Part shown: piece after piece, positions 6,696-16,202 of the stretch
How positions within the stretch are numbered: the first letter of the stretch is position 1
Layout: each line of letters opens with the position of its first letter
Assembly: GCA_902363825.1 (NCBI GenBank)
Contig: CABJBK010000003.1
Location: 1-64,000 of the forward strand
Origin: Lachnospiraceae bacterium
GTDB lineage: Bacteria > Bacillota > Clostridia > Lachnospirales > Lachnospiraceae
Length of the DNA stretch: 64,000 nt
Direction of reading: 5' to 3'
Notes under the pieces: model-generated
Seen by the model: the letters and a program-made list of their open reading frames with translations, nothing else
The model's database searches: none
Told to the model about the DNA's origin: nothing
Position numbers and translations under genes: made by a program

Positions 6696-8167
6696 TGATA
6701 GAGATAAAATCCGTGTCACTGGATTATGGAGTGAAAGATCTGGATCTGACAATAAAAAAGGGAGAGTTTCTGCTGTTGTGCGGACGCAGCGGCTGTGGAA
6801 AAACAACAGTCACGCGTCTGATCAACGGTCTGATCCCGGAATTTTATCCGGCAGAGATGACAGGGGATGTATTTGTGGACGGAGAGCGTGTGCGGGATAT
6901 GCCGATGTATCGGATCGCAGAGCGGGTCGGCTCGGTTTTTCAGAACCCGCGCACACAGTTTTTTAACGTGGACACAGACAGCGAGATTGCGTTTGGCATT
7001 GAAAACGAGGCGAGACCGCCGGAAGAATTGCGCGCGCGTGTGGAGCAGACGGGGAGAGAATTACAGATAGAAAAACTGCGCGGAAGAAATATTTTTGAAC
7101 TTTCGGGCGGAGAAAAGCAAAAGATCGCGTTCGCGTCGGTGTATGCGATGAATCCGGAAATTTATCTGCTCGATGAGCCGTCCTCCAATCTGGATGTGGA
7201 TACGATCGCGGAATTAAAACAGCATTTGCGCCTGATCAAGGCGCAGGGGAAGACTGTGATCGTGGCGGAACACAGGCTTTATTACCTGATGGATCTGGCA
7301 GACCGCATCGTATATCTGGAAAAAGGGCGGATCACCGGGATCTATACACCGGATGAGTTCCGGCAGATCCCGGACGAAACGAGAAAACAGATGGGGCTGC
7401 GCGCACTCGATCTCACAAAGGAAGTTCCTGTGTGTCCGCAAGATACGGACAGTGCAAAAAAAGAAAAGCCGGTGCTTGAGCTTCGGGAGGTATCCGTCTT
7501 TCGGAAAAAACAGCCGGTGCTTTCCGAAATCAGTTTTGCCGCAGCACGGGGAGAGGTCATAGCGGTCGTTGGTCACAATGGAGCCGGCAAGACGACATTC
7601 TCCCGGGCACTGTGTGGACTGCACAGGGAATGCGGCGGGACATTTTTCTGGGAGGGCGAGCCGCAGAATGCGAAAAAGAGACTTTCACTTTCCTATATGG
7701 TCATGCAGGATGTCAATTACGAACTGTTTGCGGAGAGCGTGGAGGCGGAGTGCTCGTTTGGCATCAAAAATCCAGATCCGGCGTTGGTGGAACAGACGAT
7801 GCAGGAGCTTGGTATCGCTCCGTTAAAAAAGCGGCATCCCAATACACTTTCCGGTGGTCAGAAACAGCGTGTGGCGGTCGCGGTCAGCATGATATGCAAA
7901 AAAGAACTTCTGGTGTTCGATGAACCGACCAGCGGACTGGATTATGACAGCATGGTACAGGTCGCGGGGCTTTTCGGCGCGCTTCGGGCGGCGGGAAAGC
8001 TCGTGTTTGTCGTGACGCATGATTATGAATTTGCCTGCCGCATCTGTACGCGGGTGCTGCATCTGGATCAGGGAAAACTTTTGGATGATCTTGCGGTAGA
8101 ACCGGGAAATCTGGAAAAAATAAAGGAAATATTTTCCGTTACCGAAAAGGAAAAGAGGGGGGAGTAA
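6692..8167 (+). CDS. Fused tandem ECF ATPase (EcfA-EcfA')
   Basis: This 491-aa protein has two ABC ATPase domains. Domain 1 has Walker A GRSGCGKTT, signature LSGGEKQKIA and LLDEPSSNLD. Domain 2, from about residue 255, has GHNGAGKTT, LSGGQKQRVA and VFDEPTSGLD. Many ECF systems use two separate ATPases; here they are one chain. GGGGAGGAG lies just upstream, with a second Met one codon later as alternative start. It powers the S/T pair upstream. Confidence 0.9.
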   Translation: MMIEIKSVSLDYGVKDLDLTIKKGEFLLLCGRSGCGKTTVTRLINGLIPEFYPAEMTGDVFVDGERVRDMPMYRIAERVGSVFQNPRTQFFNVDTDSEIAFGIENEARPPEELRARVEQTGRELQIEKLRGRNIFELSGGEKQKIAFASVYAMNPEIYLLDEPSSNLDVDTIAELKQHLRLIKAQGKTVIVAEHRLYYLMDLADRIVYLEKGRITGIYTPDEFRQIPDETRKQMGLRALDLTKEVPVCPQDTDSAKKEKPVLELREVSVFRKKQPVLSEISFAAARGEVIAVVGHNGAGKTTFSRALCGLHRECGGTFFWEGEPQNAKKRLSLSYMVMQDVNYELFAESVEAECSFGIKNPDPALVEQTMQELGIAPLKKRHPNTLSGGQKQRVAVAVSMICKKELLVFDEPTSGLDYDSMVQVAGLFGALRAAGKLVFVVTHDYEFACRICTRVLHLDQGKLLDDLAVEPGNLEKIKEIFSVTEKEKRGE

Positions 8168-8169
8168 AA

Positions 8170-9945
8170 ATGAAACCGGAAAAGAAAAAAAGAGTGGCAT
8201 TGCTCTTACACTGGGCGGGAAAAAACAGGATCTGGCTGTTTTTAGCCGTGTTTTTATCGTTTATCAGCGGACTTTGTACGATGGTGCCATACCTTGGGAT
8301 CTATCGGCTGATGAATGCGGTATTTTCGCACAGCTGTACCAAAGAGCTCATCATGCGCGAGGCGGTCATGATCGCGGTGGCAGTGATCCTCCGCTTTGCG
8401 CTCTTCGGGCTTTCGGGCGTTGCTTCACACAAAGGCGCTTACGGCGCACTGTATAAGGTGCGGTGCATGGTTGCCGAGCATATGGCAAAGGTTCCGCTCG
8501 GGGCATTAAACGAGCGGAGTACCGGAGACATCAAGACCGTATTAAACGAGGACATAGAGAAGCTGGAGCTGTTTTTGGCGCACAGTCTGCCGGATCTGGT
8601 CTGCTATCTCGTAGGACCGGTCGTGATCTTTCTATATCTGATGAGTGTCAATGTGCCGCTCGCATTTATCTCGCTGATCCCGCTTGTGGCGGCGGTGGCT
8701 GTCATGGGGATCATGTTTCGCAACACCGATGAACTGATGGAGCGCGCAAACCATTCGATCACCTCGTTAAATTCGGTGATGATCGAATATATGAACGGCA
8801 TGAAACTGATCAAAGCCTACGATATGGGCAGTGCGTCCTTCTGCAAATTTTCGGGTGCGGTGAATGAAGAAAATGCGGTCTGGAGTGAGACTTCAAAGCG
8901 TATGGGGCCGCCGTTTGCGGCGTTTCTCGTGATCATCGAATGCGGTATGCTTTTTATGGTGCCGTTTGGCGGTATGTTTTTTTCAAAAGGTTCGATTACG
9001 GCGGGCGCGTTTTTGCTGTTTGTCTATGTCGGATCGATGTATCTGACCGAGATTCGGCCGCTGCAGGAGCTTGGCACAAATTTTGCGAATGTCTTAAATG
9101 CGGTGACAAAAACAGCGGAGATCTTAAATATTCTGGTCTATGAGGGCGGACTGGATTTCCCGAAAGAGCATGACATTGAGTTAAAGGATGTGTGCTTTTC
9201 CTATGAACCGGAGAGTGGAAAGCCGGAGGTACTAAGCCATTGCAACCTGAAGATCAAAGACGGGGAATGTGTGGCGCTTGTCGGGCGCTCCGGAGCCGGA
9301 AAAAGTACGGTCGTGGAGCTGATCTCCCGCTTTTATGATGTGCAGGGCGGAGCAGTTTTGATCGGCGGAAAAAATGTGAAAGAATTAAACTATGAACAGA
9401 TTTTACAAAATGTGGCGGTCGTGTTTCAGAAGACGTTTTTAACCAGGGAGAGCGTACTGGAGAATATCCGTATGGGCAGTGACGCGAGTCTGGCCGAGGT
9501 GCGCGAGGCGGCAAAGGAAGCCCAGATCGATGACTTTATCATGTCGCTTCCGGATGGCTATGATACGAAGGTGGGAAGCTTTGGTTCCCGGTTTTCGGGC
9601 GGAGAAAAGCAGCGCATCGCGATCGCGCGCGCCATCTTAAAAAACGCGCCGATTCTGATCTTGGATGAGGCGACCAGTGCGTCAGACCCGGAAAATCAGA
9701 TGGAGATCGACCGGGCGATCCGAAATCTCTGCCGTGGAAAGACGGTCATTGTGGTCGCGCACCGGTTGAGCGCACTGAAAATGTGTGACCGCGTGGCGGT
9801 CATCGAAGACCACACGATAAGCTGTGTCGGCACACATGACGAGGTAAGGGCGAACAATGCCTATTACCGCAAAGCGTGGGAAGATTATGAGACGGCGCGT
9901 AATATCACTTATCAGCGAAAAGGAGGAGACCGGGATGACAGATAA
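8170..9945 (+). CDS. ABC transporter half-subunit (permease fused to ATPase)
   Basis: A 591-aa type IV (exporter-fold) half-transporter: about six helices in residues 20-320, then an ATPase with GRSGAGKST, FSGGEKQRIA and LILDEATSASD, and a switch His in VVAHRLS. All catalytic residues are present. It follows the ECF ATPase by 2 bases and overlaps the next half-transporter, so the two should form a heterodimer. Exporter-fold pairs can act as importers (YbtPQ, IrtAB); the ECF genes and AraC neighbour make uptake of a metallophore plausible here. Ordinary efflux is the alternative. Confidence 0.88.
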   Translation: MKPEKKKRVALLLHWAGKNRIWLFLAVFLSFISGLCTMVPYLGIYRLMNAVFSHSCTKELIMREAVMIAVAVILRFALFGLSGVASHKGAYGALYKVRCMVAEHMAKVPLGALNERSTGDIKTVLNEDIEKLELFLAHSLPDLVCYLVGPVVIFLYLMSVNVPLAFISLIPLVAAVAVMGIMFRNTDELMERANHSITSLNSVMIEYMNGMKLIKAYDMGSASFCKFSGAVNEENAVWSETSKRMGPPFAAFLVIIECGMLFMVPFGGMFFSKGSITAGAFLLFVYVGSMYLTEIRPLQELGTNFANVLNAVTKTAEILNILVYEGGLDFPKEHDIELKDVCFSYEPESGKPEVLSHCNLKIKDGECVALVGRSGAGKSTVVELISRFYDVQGGAVLIGGKNVKELNYEQILQNVAVVFQKTFLTRESVLENIRMGSDASLAEVREAAKEAQIDDFIMSLPDGYDTKVGSFGSRFSGGEKQRIAIARAILKNAPILILDEATSASDPENQMEIDRAIRNLCRGKTVIVVAHRLSALKMCDRVAVIEDHTISCVGTHDEVRANNAYYRKAWEDYETARNITYQRKGGDRDDR

Positions 9946-11644
9946 GGATGTGTTTAAAAAAAACAGAAATTTTTATATCGGGATCGCGGGAACTGTGGTC
10001 GAAGGACTGCTTTCCGGCAGCCTGTTCCTGCTGCTTTATACAGTCATGCGGCTTTTGTGGAGCGGAACATTTGATCTTTCCCGGGCACTTAAAGTCACGG
10101 GACTTATCGCAGTGATCTTTTTCTTCCGCATCGTGATCTATAGTTTTGGCTACACCAGGGCGCAGATCGGAGGGGCGGCGGTCAGCAGGCAGATCCGTCT
10201 GTTTCTCGGAGACAAGATAAAGCGGATCCCGCTCTCCCGTTTTTCCAAAGGGCAGACCGGGGAGTATATCTCGGTGCTCACCAGTGATGTCAACAATTAT
10301 GAAAAGATACTGACGCACAAGATTGGTGATCTGGCAAAGAATATTTCGCTCTCGCTCATGCTGATCGGTTTCGTGATGACGCTCTATGTTCCTGCGGGGC
10401 TTATCCTGCTTGCGGCGGATCTGCTGCTGATCCCGGCACTTTATCTGTCTTTTTACATGGTGCGCAAATATGGAAATGAGAAAAATGACATCTGTGCGGA
10501 AAATGTCAGCAGTATTGTGGAATATGTTTCCGGGATCCAGACTTTCCGTGCATATGGGATCGGTGGAACCAAAAATAAAACGGTGACAAAGGCGATGAAG
10601 GATTTCTGCGACATCAGTTTCCTCTACGAGGCAAAGGTGCTGCCGATCGGGGCTGTCTGCGGGATCCTGATCTGGCTTGCCTGCCCGCTTATCATTTGGC
10701 TCGCATACACACCGTGGGCGGCGGGAACGTTAGATACGATATCCTATCTTCTGATCTGTATGCTTCCGATCTTCTGCGCAAAGATGGCAAACGCGATCTT
10801 TGTGGATCTGACCGGATATAAGAATCTGATGATCTCAAAGGGAAAGATAAAGAACGTGGCGGAAGAACCGGAGGAGACCGGTAGCAGGAAGCCGTTCCAG
10901 CCGGGGACGCATGAGATCACGTTCGATCATGTGGCATTTTCCTATGTGCCGGGAGAGCCGGTGCTTACGGATGTTTCCTTTACCGCGCCGAATCAGAAGC
11001 TTACGGCGATCGTCGGGGATTCCGGTTCCGGCAAATCCACAATCTTAAATCTGATCGCAAAATTCTACGAGGCAGGAGGCGGCACGATCCGGATCGGAGG
11101 CGAGTCCATTCTGTCTGCTGCGGCGGAACAGGTGCTCACCGGGATTTCAATGGTCGATCAGGAAGTCTTTCTGTTTGATGATACGGTGCGGGAAAATATC
11201 CGGCATGCCAGACCGGAGGCGACGGACGCGGAGATCGAAGCTGCGTGCAGGGCGGCAAATTGTGACGGTTTTATCCGTAAGATGGAAAAGGGCTATGACA
11301 CGCCGGTCGGGGAAAACGGAAATCTGCTCTCCGGCGGGGAAAGACAGCGGCTTTCCATTGCGCGGGCGATCTTAAAGGACAGTCCGATCCTGCTTTTGGA
11401 TGAAGCGACGGCTTCCCTTGATATTGAAAATGAGCTTGCGGTAAAACAGGCGATTGCAAATCTCTTAGCGCAGAAAAAGACGGTGGTCATGATCGCGCAT
11501 ACGCTGTCGATCGTAAAAAACGCGGATCAGATCCTGGTCGTATCGGAAGGCAGGATCGCGGAAGCCGGTACGCATGCGGAGCTGTTAGAAAAGAACGGCA
11601 AGTACGCGGCGATGTGGAACGCCGAGCAGAAAGCGCTCGGTTAA
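9935..11644 (+). CDS. ABC transporter half-subunit, partner of the preceding gene
   Basis: Start at 9935 is chosen because AAGGAGGAG precedes it by a few bases; the longer frame would overlap the upstream gene by 89 bases. The 569-aa product has the same exporter fold, with GDSGSGKST, LSGGERQRLS, LLLLDEATASLD and MIAHTLS. Both ATP sites of the presumed heterodimer therefore look competent, unlike many exporters with one degenerate site. The gene ends the operon before a strong terminator. Confidence 0.88.
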   Translation: MTDKDVFKKNRNFYIGIAGTVVEGLLSGSLFLLLYTVMRLLWSGTFDLSRALKVTGLIAVIFFFRIVIYSFGYTRAQIGGAAVSRQIRLFLGDKIKRIPLSRFSKGQTGEYISVLTSDVNNYEKILTHKIGDLAKNISLSLMLIGFVMTLYVPAGLILLAADLLLIPALYLSFYMVRKYGNEKNDICAENVSSIVEYVSGIQTFRAYGIGGTKNKTVTKAMKDFCDISFLYEAKVLPIGAVCGILIWLACPLIIWLAYTPWAAGTLDTISYLLICMLPIFCAKMANAIFVDLTGYKNLMISKGKIKNVAEEPEETGSRKPFQPGTHEITFDHVAFSYVPGEPVLTDVSFTAPNQKLTAIVGDSGSGKSTILNLIAKFYEAGGGTIRIGGESILSAAAEQVLTGISMVDQEVFLFDDTVRENIRHARPEATDAEIEAACRAANCDGFIRKMEKGYDTPVGENGNLLSGGERQRLSIARAILKDSPILLLDEATASLDIENELAVKQAIANLLAQKKTVVMIAHTLSIVKNADQILVVSEGRIAEAGTHAELLEKNGKYAAMWNAEQKALG

Positions 11645-11719
11645 ACAGTTTTTCATGCAGAAAGAGGCTGATATACGTCTTTGGGGAGACGTGTTCGTGT
11701 ATTTGCTGCAGGACAATAA

Positions 11720-11753
11720 AAACGGGAATGTGAAATCTTTCACATTCCCGTTT
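11720..11753. terminator. Bidirectional intrinsic terminator
   Basis: A near-perfect inverted repeat (AAACGGGAATGTGAAA and its complement, 16 bases per arm) lies between the converging ABC and LTA-synthase genes. A-rich and T-rich flanks allow it to serve both strands. Confidence 0.8.
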
Positions 11754-11767
11754 GCTTTCGTATTCGC

Positions 11768-14077
11768 TTACTGTATTGCCGGTGCTGCCGCATCCGGGGT
11801 AACATCCGGTGTGGTGCTGTCTGAAGTCGCAGCGTCCGATGCTGTACCGTCTGTGGTTTCGGCATCCGGTGTCGCAACATCCGGTGTGGTACCGTCTGTG
11901 GTTTCGGCATCCGGTGTCATGCCATCGGTGTTATCTGCAGAGGAAGTATCCTCCGTTTCCGTCTCGGTCGTCTCCTCGGTATCTTCCGCGTTTGGATCAA
12001 CATAAGTGATCTCATTGGAGCTGCGGAACACGGTATTGCTCGAGCCCATCTGATTTACCTGGATCGTGTCACCGTCAGAAATACTGTCGGCGGAGATGCG
12101 CAGCAGAGAACTTGAGATAAATGCCGTACTTACCTTTTCTCCGTTAATAAATACCTTACTCCACGGTGTGAAGTTGGAACCGCTGATGCAGATATCACCG
12201 GAGCTGTTGATCCAGGTGCGGTTTACTGAAACATCATCAATTCCCATCACAAGGTCTGTGGCAGGATATTTATCCTCGCCGCCGTAGCAGTAGCGGTCTC
12301 CGTAAAGAATGTCGTACTGCAGGTTCTCAAGACCGTCGCGGTAAGTGTCTGTTCCGGTAAGTCCCTGATCTAACTGGCTCTGTGTATAGGTAAACATGGT
12401 TCCTTCATGAATGCCCGCCTGGTTGGTGATGTTTGCGAGAAGCTGATAAGCAGTGATATCAGCGTCCTGCTTTGGCATACCGAAGTTATTCCAGGTCGCG
12501 TATTTGGTCTTGAAGATGTCGCCGGACTTCATATCGGAATCCTCCAAGCCCATGGTCGGCAGATGATCGCCGAATAGTACGAGGATCGTTTTCTCATCGC
12601 GTTTGGAGAGCATGTCGGTCAGGTTTCCGATGAATTTATCTACTTCATGAATCTCGTTTACATAATATTCCCACTGATTGTTTGCTTCCTGTGTGTCAGC
12701 ACCGGAAACGGTGATCTCAGGATCTGCAATGATCTTTTCGGTCGGGTAGTCGCCATGTCCCTGTACGGTGATCGTATAGACGAGATCCGCCTGATCCGGG
12801 GTGGCATCCATGGCCTTTTTGGTTTCATTGATCAGGATATTGTCGGTCGGCCAGTCACCGAGCGGTGTGTATTCCTGAATGTTCATCATTTCCTTGCTGG
12901 TAAAAGTATCAAAGCCCATCATGGAAAAGGCGTTGGCACGGCTGTAAAAGTTACCGCCGTTGTTGTGGACAACGTGTGTGCCGTAGCCGATCGAAGAAAG
13001 ATCGGACGCGATGCTCTCGCAGTCAGTCTCTTTTAAAATCGTTTTATAAGGATATTCTCCGGTTCCAAAATACTGCATGCTCATACCGGTCAGAACTTCA
13101 AACTCGGTGTTTGCGGTTCCGGCGCCGACGACAGGAACGGTCAGATAACCGGAAGAATAGTTCTCATACAGATTCCGGAAATTCGGGATCGGATCTTCGG
13201 ACAGCTGTAAGAAATTGACTTCCGTCGGATCGCAGAAAGACTCAAGCAGTACCACAACGATATTCGGCTGGTCATCGGAAGCAACGGTCGTCTCTCCCGC
13301 GTTTGCGGAAGAAGCAGTCAGCGTGTCAATGGTCTCTTCCTTGTAATCGTCCGGTTTGGTCATACCACGGCCGACAACGCTTGAAGAAAATCCGTATACA
13401 AAACCGTAGTTTTCATAGCCCTGCGCGATATTGGAAAAATAAGAAGCAAGGATGTTGGAATCCTGTGCAGCCTTGGTTGTGATCGGAAGCATAAATAAAA
13501 GTCCGACTACAAAAAGCGGGGCGAAAATACGGTGGTTATTGCCCTGGAACTTCGGACCGTGTACGCCAAGCCAGATGCAAATGGCAAAGAAAATCGCAAC
13601 GATCGTCACAACGGTGATCGCCTCTGTCGCGGTAAAGTAGTTAGTGTTCTGCATGGCGAACAGATCGGAAAGGCATTTCAAGTCCGTGTAACCAAACGGT
13701 GTAACACGTTTGGAAAGAATGCATCCGTTGATCGTGCCGAGAAACAGCCAGAAACCGCTGATCAGTACACGGAACAGTGCTCTGTGCTTGAACAGGTAGA
13801 CAAGTGACAGCGAAACAAAGATGATGAATGCATTGTAGAAATAAGCCAGTGTGTGTCCGCCTACAAAGCTGCATGCAGAGAAAAACGAACGTCTGGAAAT
13901 GCATTCGATCACGAAGCACAGCAGACAGGATAAAATCCCATGAAAAAGAATCGAATAGCGGTTCATGAAAGCAACTGCCTTCACGACACGAGCGTTAGGT
14001 TCTCTCTTTGCACGCTTTTCCTGCAGAGTTTGTCTGAAATTCTGTAATTTAGAAAAAAAAGCCTTCAGTGTGCGCAT
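11768..14077 (-). CDS. LTA synthase family sulfatase-fold membrane protein
   Basis: The N-terminal ~200 residues hold about five membrane helices. An extracellular sulfatase-type domain follows, with VVLLESFCDPTEV near the expected nucleophile region, TGMSMQYFGTGEYPYKT, and LVLFGDHLPTMG as the metal-binding GDH. This is the plan of lipoteichoic acid synthase and related phosphoglycerol transferases. A further ~100-residue region and a tail of Thr/Asp/Ala repeats (TPDAETTDGT type) extend it beyond a typical LtaS, to 769 aa. The ATG at 14077 is preferred over a TTG three codons upstream because GGAGG is better spaced. Exact polymer substrate is unknown. Confidence 0.8.
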   Translation of the reverse strand: MRTLKAFFSKLQNFRQTLQEKRAKREPNARVVKAVAFMNRYSILFHGILSCLLCFVIECISRRSFFSACSFVGGHTLAYFYNAFIIFVSLSLVYLFKHRALFRVLISGFWLFLGTINGCILSKRVTPFGYTDLKCLSDLFAMQNTNYFTATEAITVVTIVAIFFAICIWLGVHGPKFQGNNHRIFAPLFVVGLLFMLPITTKAAQDSNILASYFSNIAQGYENYGFVYGFSSSVVGRGMTKPDDYKEETIDTLTASSANAGETTVASDDQPNIVVVLLESFCDPTEVNFLQLSEDPIPNFRNLYENYSSGYLTVPVVGAGTANTEFEVLTGMSMQYFGTGEYPYKTILKETDCESIASDLSSIGYGTHVVHNNGGNFYSRANAFSMMGFDTFTSKEMMNIQEYTPLGDWPTDNILINETKKAMDATPDQADLVYTITVQGHGDYPTEKIIADPEITVSGADTQEANNQWEYYVNEIHEVDKFIGNLTDMLSKRDEKTILVLFGDHLPTMGLEDSDMKSGDIFKTKYATWNNFGMPKQDADITAYQLLANITNQAGIHEGTMFTYTQSQLDQGLTGTDTYRDGLENLQYDILYGDRYCYGGEDKYPATDLVMGIDDVSVNRTWINSSGDICISGSNFTPWSKVFINGEKVSTAFISSSLLRISADSISDGDTIQVNQMGSSNTVFRSSNEITYVDPNAEDTEETTETETEDTSSADNTDGMTPDAETTDGTTPDVATPDAETTDGTASDAATSDSTTPDVTPDAAAPAIQ
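11844..11918. repeat. Short tandem repeat in the LTA-synthase-like gene tail
   Basis: A 30-bp stretch beginning GTACCGTCTGTGG recurs at 11844 and 11889, a 45-bp step, with further degenerate copies of GCATCCGGTGT nearby. It encodes the Thr/Asp/Ala-rich C-terminus and is a likely site of length variation. Confidence 0.7.
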
Positions 14078-14486
14078 ATGAAACAATCCTCCCTTAGTGT
14101 TTGTATATGCAAAAATTAAAATTTCGTATTGAAAAAGTGCGAGCCATCAAACTCGCATATGAAAGAATAAAACTTCTTGTGGTAAAAATCAATCGTAAAG
14201 TTGGATAAAAATATTTTACTTTTCCTTTAAATTTATTTCAAAATGTATAAAAAATGTAAAATAAAAATAAAAAAGGCGTAAAAAACAGCGGCATGTGTAT
14301 GAGTATAACATGGTTTTCTTAAGAAAAATGGAAGAATGTGTGAAAAATAGGTGAAAAAACAGAAGGAAAGTGATCCCTATAATATAAGGAAGAAACAGCA
14401 AAAGAATTGGCAAACGAAAGAAATTGTGATATTCTCTATATACAAGTGACCGGAACAGATTCCGGATAAACAGATGAGGGATGAAC
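14078..14486. other. Divergent AT-rich intergenic region, LTA-synthase-like gene / suf operon
   Basis: This gene-free stretch carries a small hairpin at 14138-14155 (TGCGAG/CTCGCA). Read on the minus strand it is followed by CTTTTTC, so it could attenuate the LTA-synthase-like transcript. The right end holds the suf promoter and a CCGGAA-N4-TTCCGG dyad at 14450-14465, which falls about 15 bases past the promoter -10 and could be an operator. Nothing coding was seen. Confidence 0.5.
14407..14435 (+). promoter_or_regulatory. Sigma-A type promoter of sufCB
   Basis: TTGGCA (14407-14412), a 17-base spacer and TATTCT (14430-14435) lie 51 bases before the sufC start, with the CCGGAA/TTCCGG dyad just downstream. 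Confidence 0.55.
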
Positions 14487-15215
14487 ATGTTAGAATTAAA
14501 AGACGTTTGTTTTCAGGTAAATGAAGACGCAAAAGATAAAGAGATATTAAAAAATATCAATCTGAAACTGGATGACCGTTTTGTGGCGATCACCGGACCG
14601 AACGGAGGAGGTAAGTCCACACTGGCGCGTGTGATCGCCGGGATCGTGCGGCCGACCAGCGGAAAGATCTATCTGGACGGCGTGGATATCACCGATTATT
14701 CCATTACAGAGCGCGCAAAAGCAGGGATCAGCTTCGCGTTTCAGCAGCCGGTACGCTTTAAGGGGCTGACCGTCAAGGATCTGATCACGCTCGCCTCAGG
14801 TAAGGACATTTCCGTGGCAGAGGCCTGTTCTTATCTGTCCGAGGTGGGATTGTGTGCCAAGGACTACATTGACCGTGAAGTGAATGCGAGCCTTTCTGGC
14901 GGAGAGTTAAAGCGTATTGAGATCGCGATGGTGATCGCGCGCGGAACAAAGCTGTCTATTTTTGACGAGCCGGAGGCGGGGATCGATCTGTGGAGCTTCC
15001 AGAATCTGATCCAGGTATTCGAGCATATGCATGAAAAGATCAACGGCTCGATCCTTATCATTTCCCATCAGGAGCGCATCTTAAACATTGCGGACAGAAT
15101 CGTGCTGATCGCGGACGGGGAAGTGCGAAAGGTCGGAACGAAAGAGGAAGTGCTTCCGGAGCTGCTTAAAACATCGGAGGCGTGCAGCACGCTGATGGAT
15201 AAGATCGCGCGTTAG
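14487..15215 (+). CDS. sufC: Fe-S cluster assembly ATPase SufC
   Basis: The 242-aa ABC-type ATPase has Walker A GPNGGGKST, signature LSGGELKR and Walker B LSIFDEPEAGIDLW, which is the SufC form. It energises the SufB/D scaffold that builds iron-sulfur clusters in the cytosol. ATG at 14487 is chosen over 14481 because GAGGG is then spaced 6 bases away. Only one scaffold gene follows and there is no sufD, sufS or sufU, so this is the two-gene minimal arrangement known from anaerobes (SmsC). Confidence 0.88.
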   Translation: MLELKDVCFQVNEDAKDKEILKNINLKLDDRFVAITGPNGGGKSTLARVIAGIVRPTSGKIYLDGVDITDYSITERAKAGISFAFQQPVRFKGLTVKDLITLASGKDISVAEACSYLSEVGLCAKDYIDREVNASLSGGELKRIEIAMVIARGTKLSIFDEPEAGIDLWSFQNLIQVFEHMHEKINGSILIISHQERILNIADRIVLIADGEVRKVGTKEEVLPELLKTSEACSTLMDKIAR

Positions 15216-15248
15216 TGTGAGAGAAAAAAGAACGGACAGGTGAAAAAG

Positions 15249-16166
15249 ATGGATAAGATAGAGAAAAATTTATTAGAGGAGATCGCGGATATCCATGAAG
15301 TGCCGGAAGGCGCGTATAATATCCGGGCAAACGGAAAACTGGAGAGCCGCAATACGACAGCGAATATCGATATCGTGACCAAGAAGGACAAGCCGGGCAT
15401 TGACATCATCATCAAGCCGGGAACGGTGAATGAGAGTGTCCACATTCCGGTCATTTTAAGTGAAAGCGGATTAAAGGATCTTGTATACAACGATTTTTAT
15501 ATCGGGGAAGGCGCAGATGTTACGATCGTGGCGGGCTGCGGGATCCACAACTGCGGAGATCAGGCGTCCGAGCATGACGGCATCCACACCTTCTATATTG
15601 AAAAGGACGCAAAGGTACGCTATATCGAAAAGCATTACGGTGAGGGGGATGGAAAGGGCGACCGCATCTTAAATCCGACCACTGTTGTGCATATCGCGGA
15701 AGGCGGTTATATGGAGATGGAGACCGTGCAGATCAAGGGCGTAAGTTCCACCGTGCGTACGACCGAGGCGGATCTTTCAGACGGAGCATCCTTAGTGATC
15801 CATGAAAAGATCATGACACACGGAGAGCAGACGGCGGAGACGAATTTCACCGTGGATCTAAACGGCGTGGATTCGAGCGCGAACGTAATCTCACGTTCGG
15901 TTGCAAAAGAGCATTCCAAGCAGGTATTCAATTCACATATCAATGGAAATAACAAATGTTACGGACATACGGAATGTGACGCGATCATCATGGATGCCGG
16001 CAGAGTGGAAGCGATCCCGTCTCTGGCAGCAAACCATATTGACGCGAGCCTGATCCATGAGGCTGCGATCGGAAAGATCGCGGGAGATCAGCTGATCAAG
16101 CTGATGACGCTCGGACTGACGGAGAAGGAAGCCGAGGAGCAGATCGTAAACGGATTCTTAAAATAA
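15249..16166 (+). CDS. sufB: Fe-S cluster scaffold SufB/SufD-like protein
   Basis: A 305-aa protein made mostly of the SufB/D beta-helix core, shorter than SufB of aerobes (about 470-495 aa). The C-terminal part has the conserved GHTECDAIIMD and EAIPSL segments with LIHEAAIGKIAGDQL, which carry the Cys/Glu/His residues of the SufB core. It should form a complex with the upstream SufC and corresponds to SmsB-type proteins. ATG at 15249 is preferred over GTG 15240 on ribosome-site spacing. Two hairpins follow. Confidence 0.85.
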   Translation: MDKIEKNLLEEIADIHEVPEGAYNIRANGKLESRNTTANIDIVTKKDKPGIDIIIKPGTVNESVHIPVILSESGLKDLVYNDFYIGEGADVTIVAGCGIHNCGDQASEHDGIHTFYIEKDAKVRYIEKHYGEGDGKGDRILNPTTVVHIAEGGYMEMETVQIKGVSSTVRTTEADLSDGASLVIHEKIMTHGEQTAETNFTVDLNGVDSSANVISRSVAKEHSKQVFNSHINGNNKCYGHTECDAIIMDAGRVEAIPSLAANHIDASLIHEAAIGKIAGDQLIKLMTLGLTEKEAEEQIVNGFLK

Positions 16167-16197
16167 AAACCGGCTTCACCAAACCGGTGAAGCCGCA
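16165..16197 (-). terminator. Intrinsic terminator for the MATE gene
   Basis: CGGCTTCACC (16171-16180) pairs with GGTGAAGCCG (16186-16195). Read on the minus strand the stem is followed by GTTTTTATTTT, so it ends the MATE transcript. Confidence 0.7.
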
Positions 16198-16202
16198 GGA
16201 AT

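Noticed and set aside
9857..9934. N-terminal extension of the second ABC half-transporter
   Set aside because: It would overlap the upstream gene by 89 bases and has no ribosome site, while ATG 9935 has a strong one.
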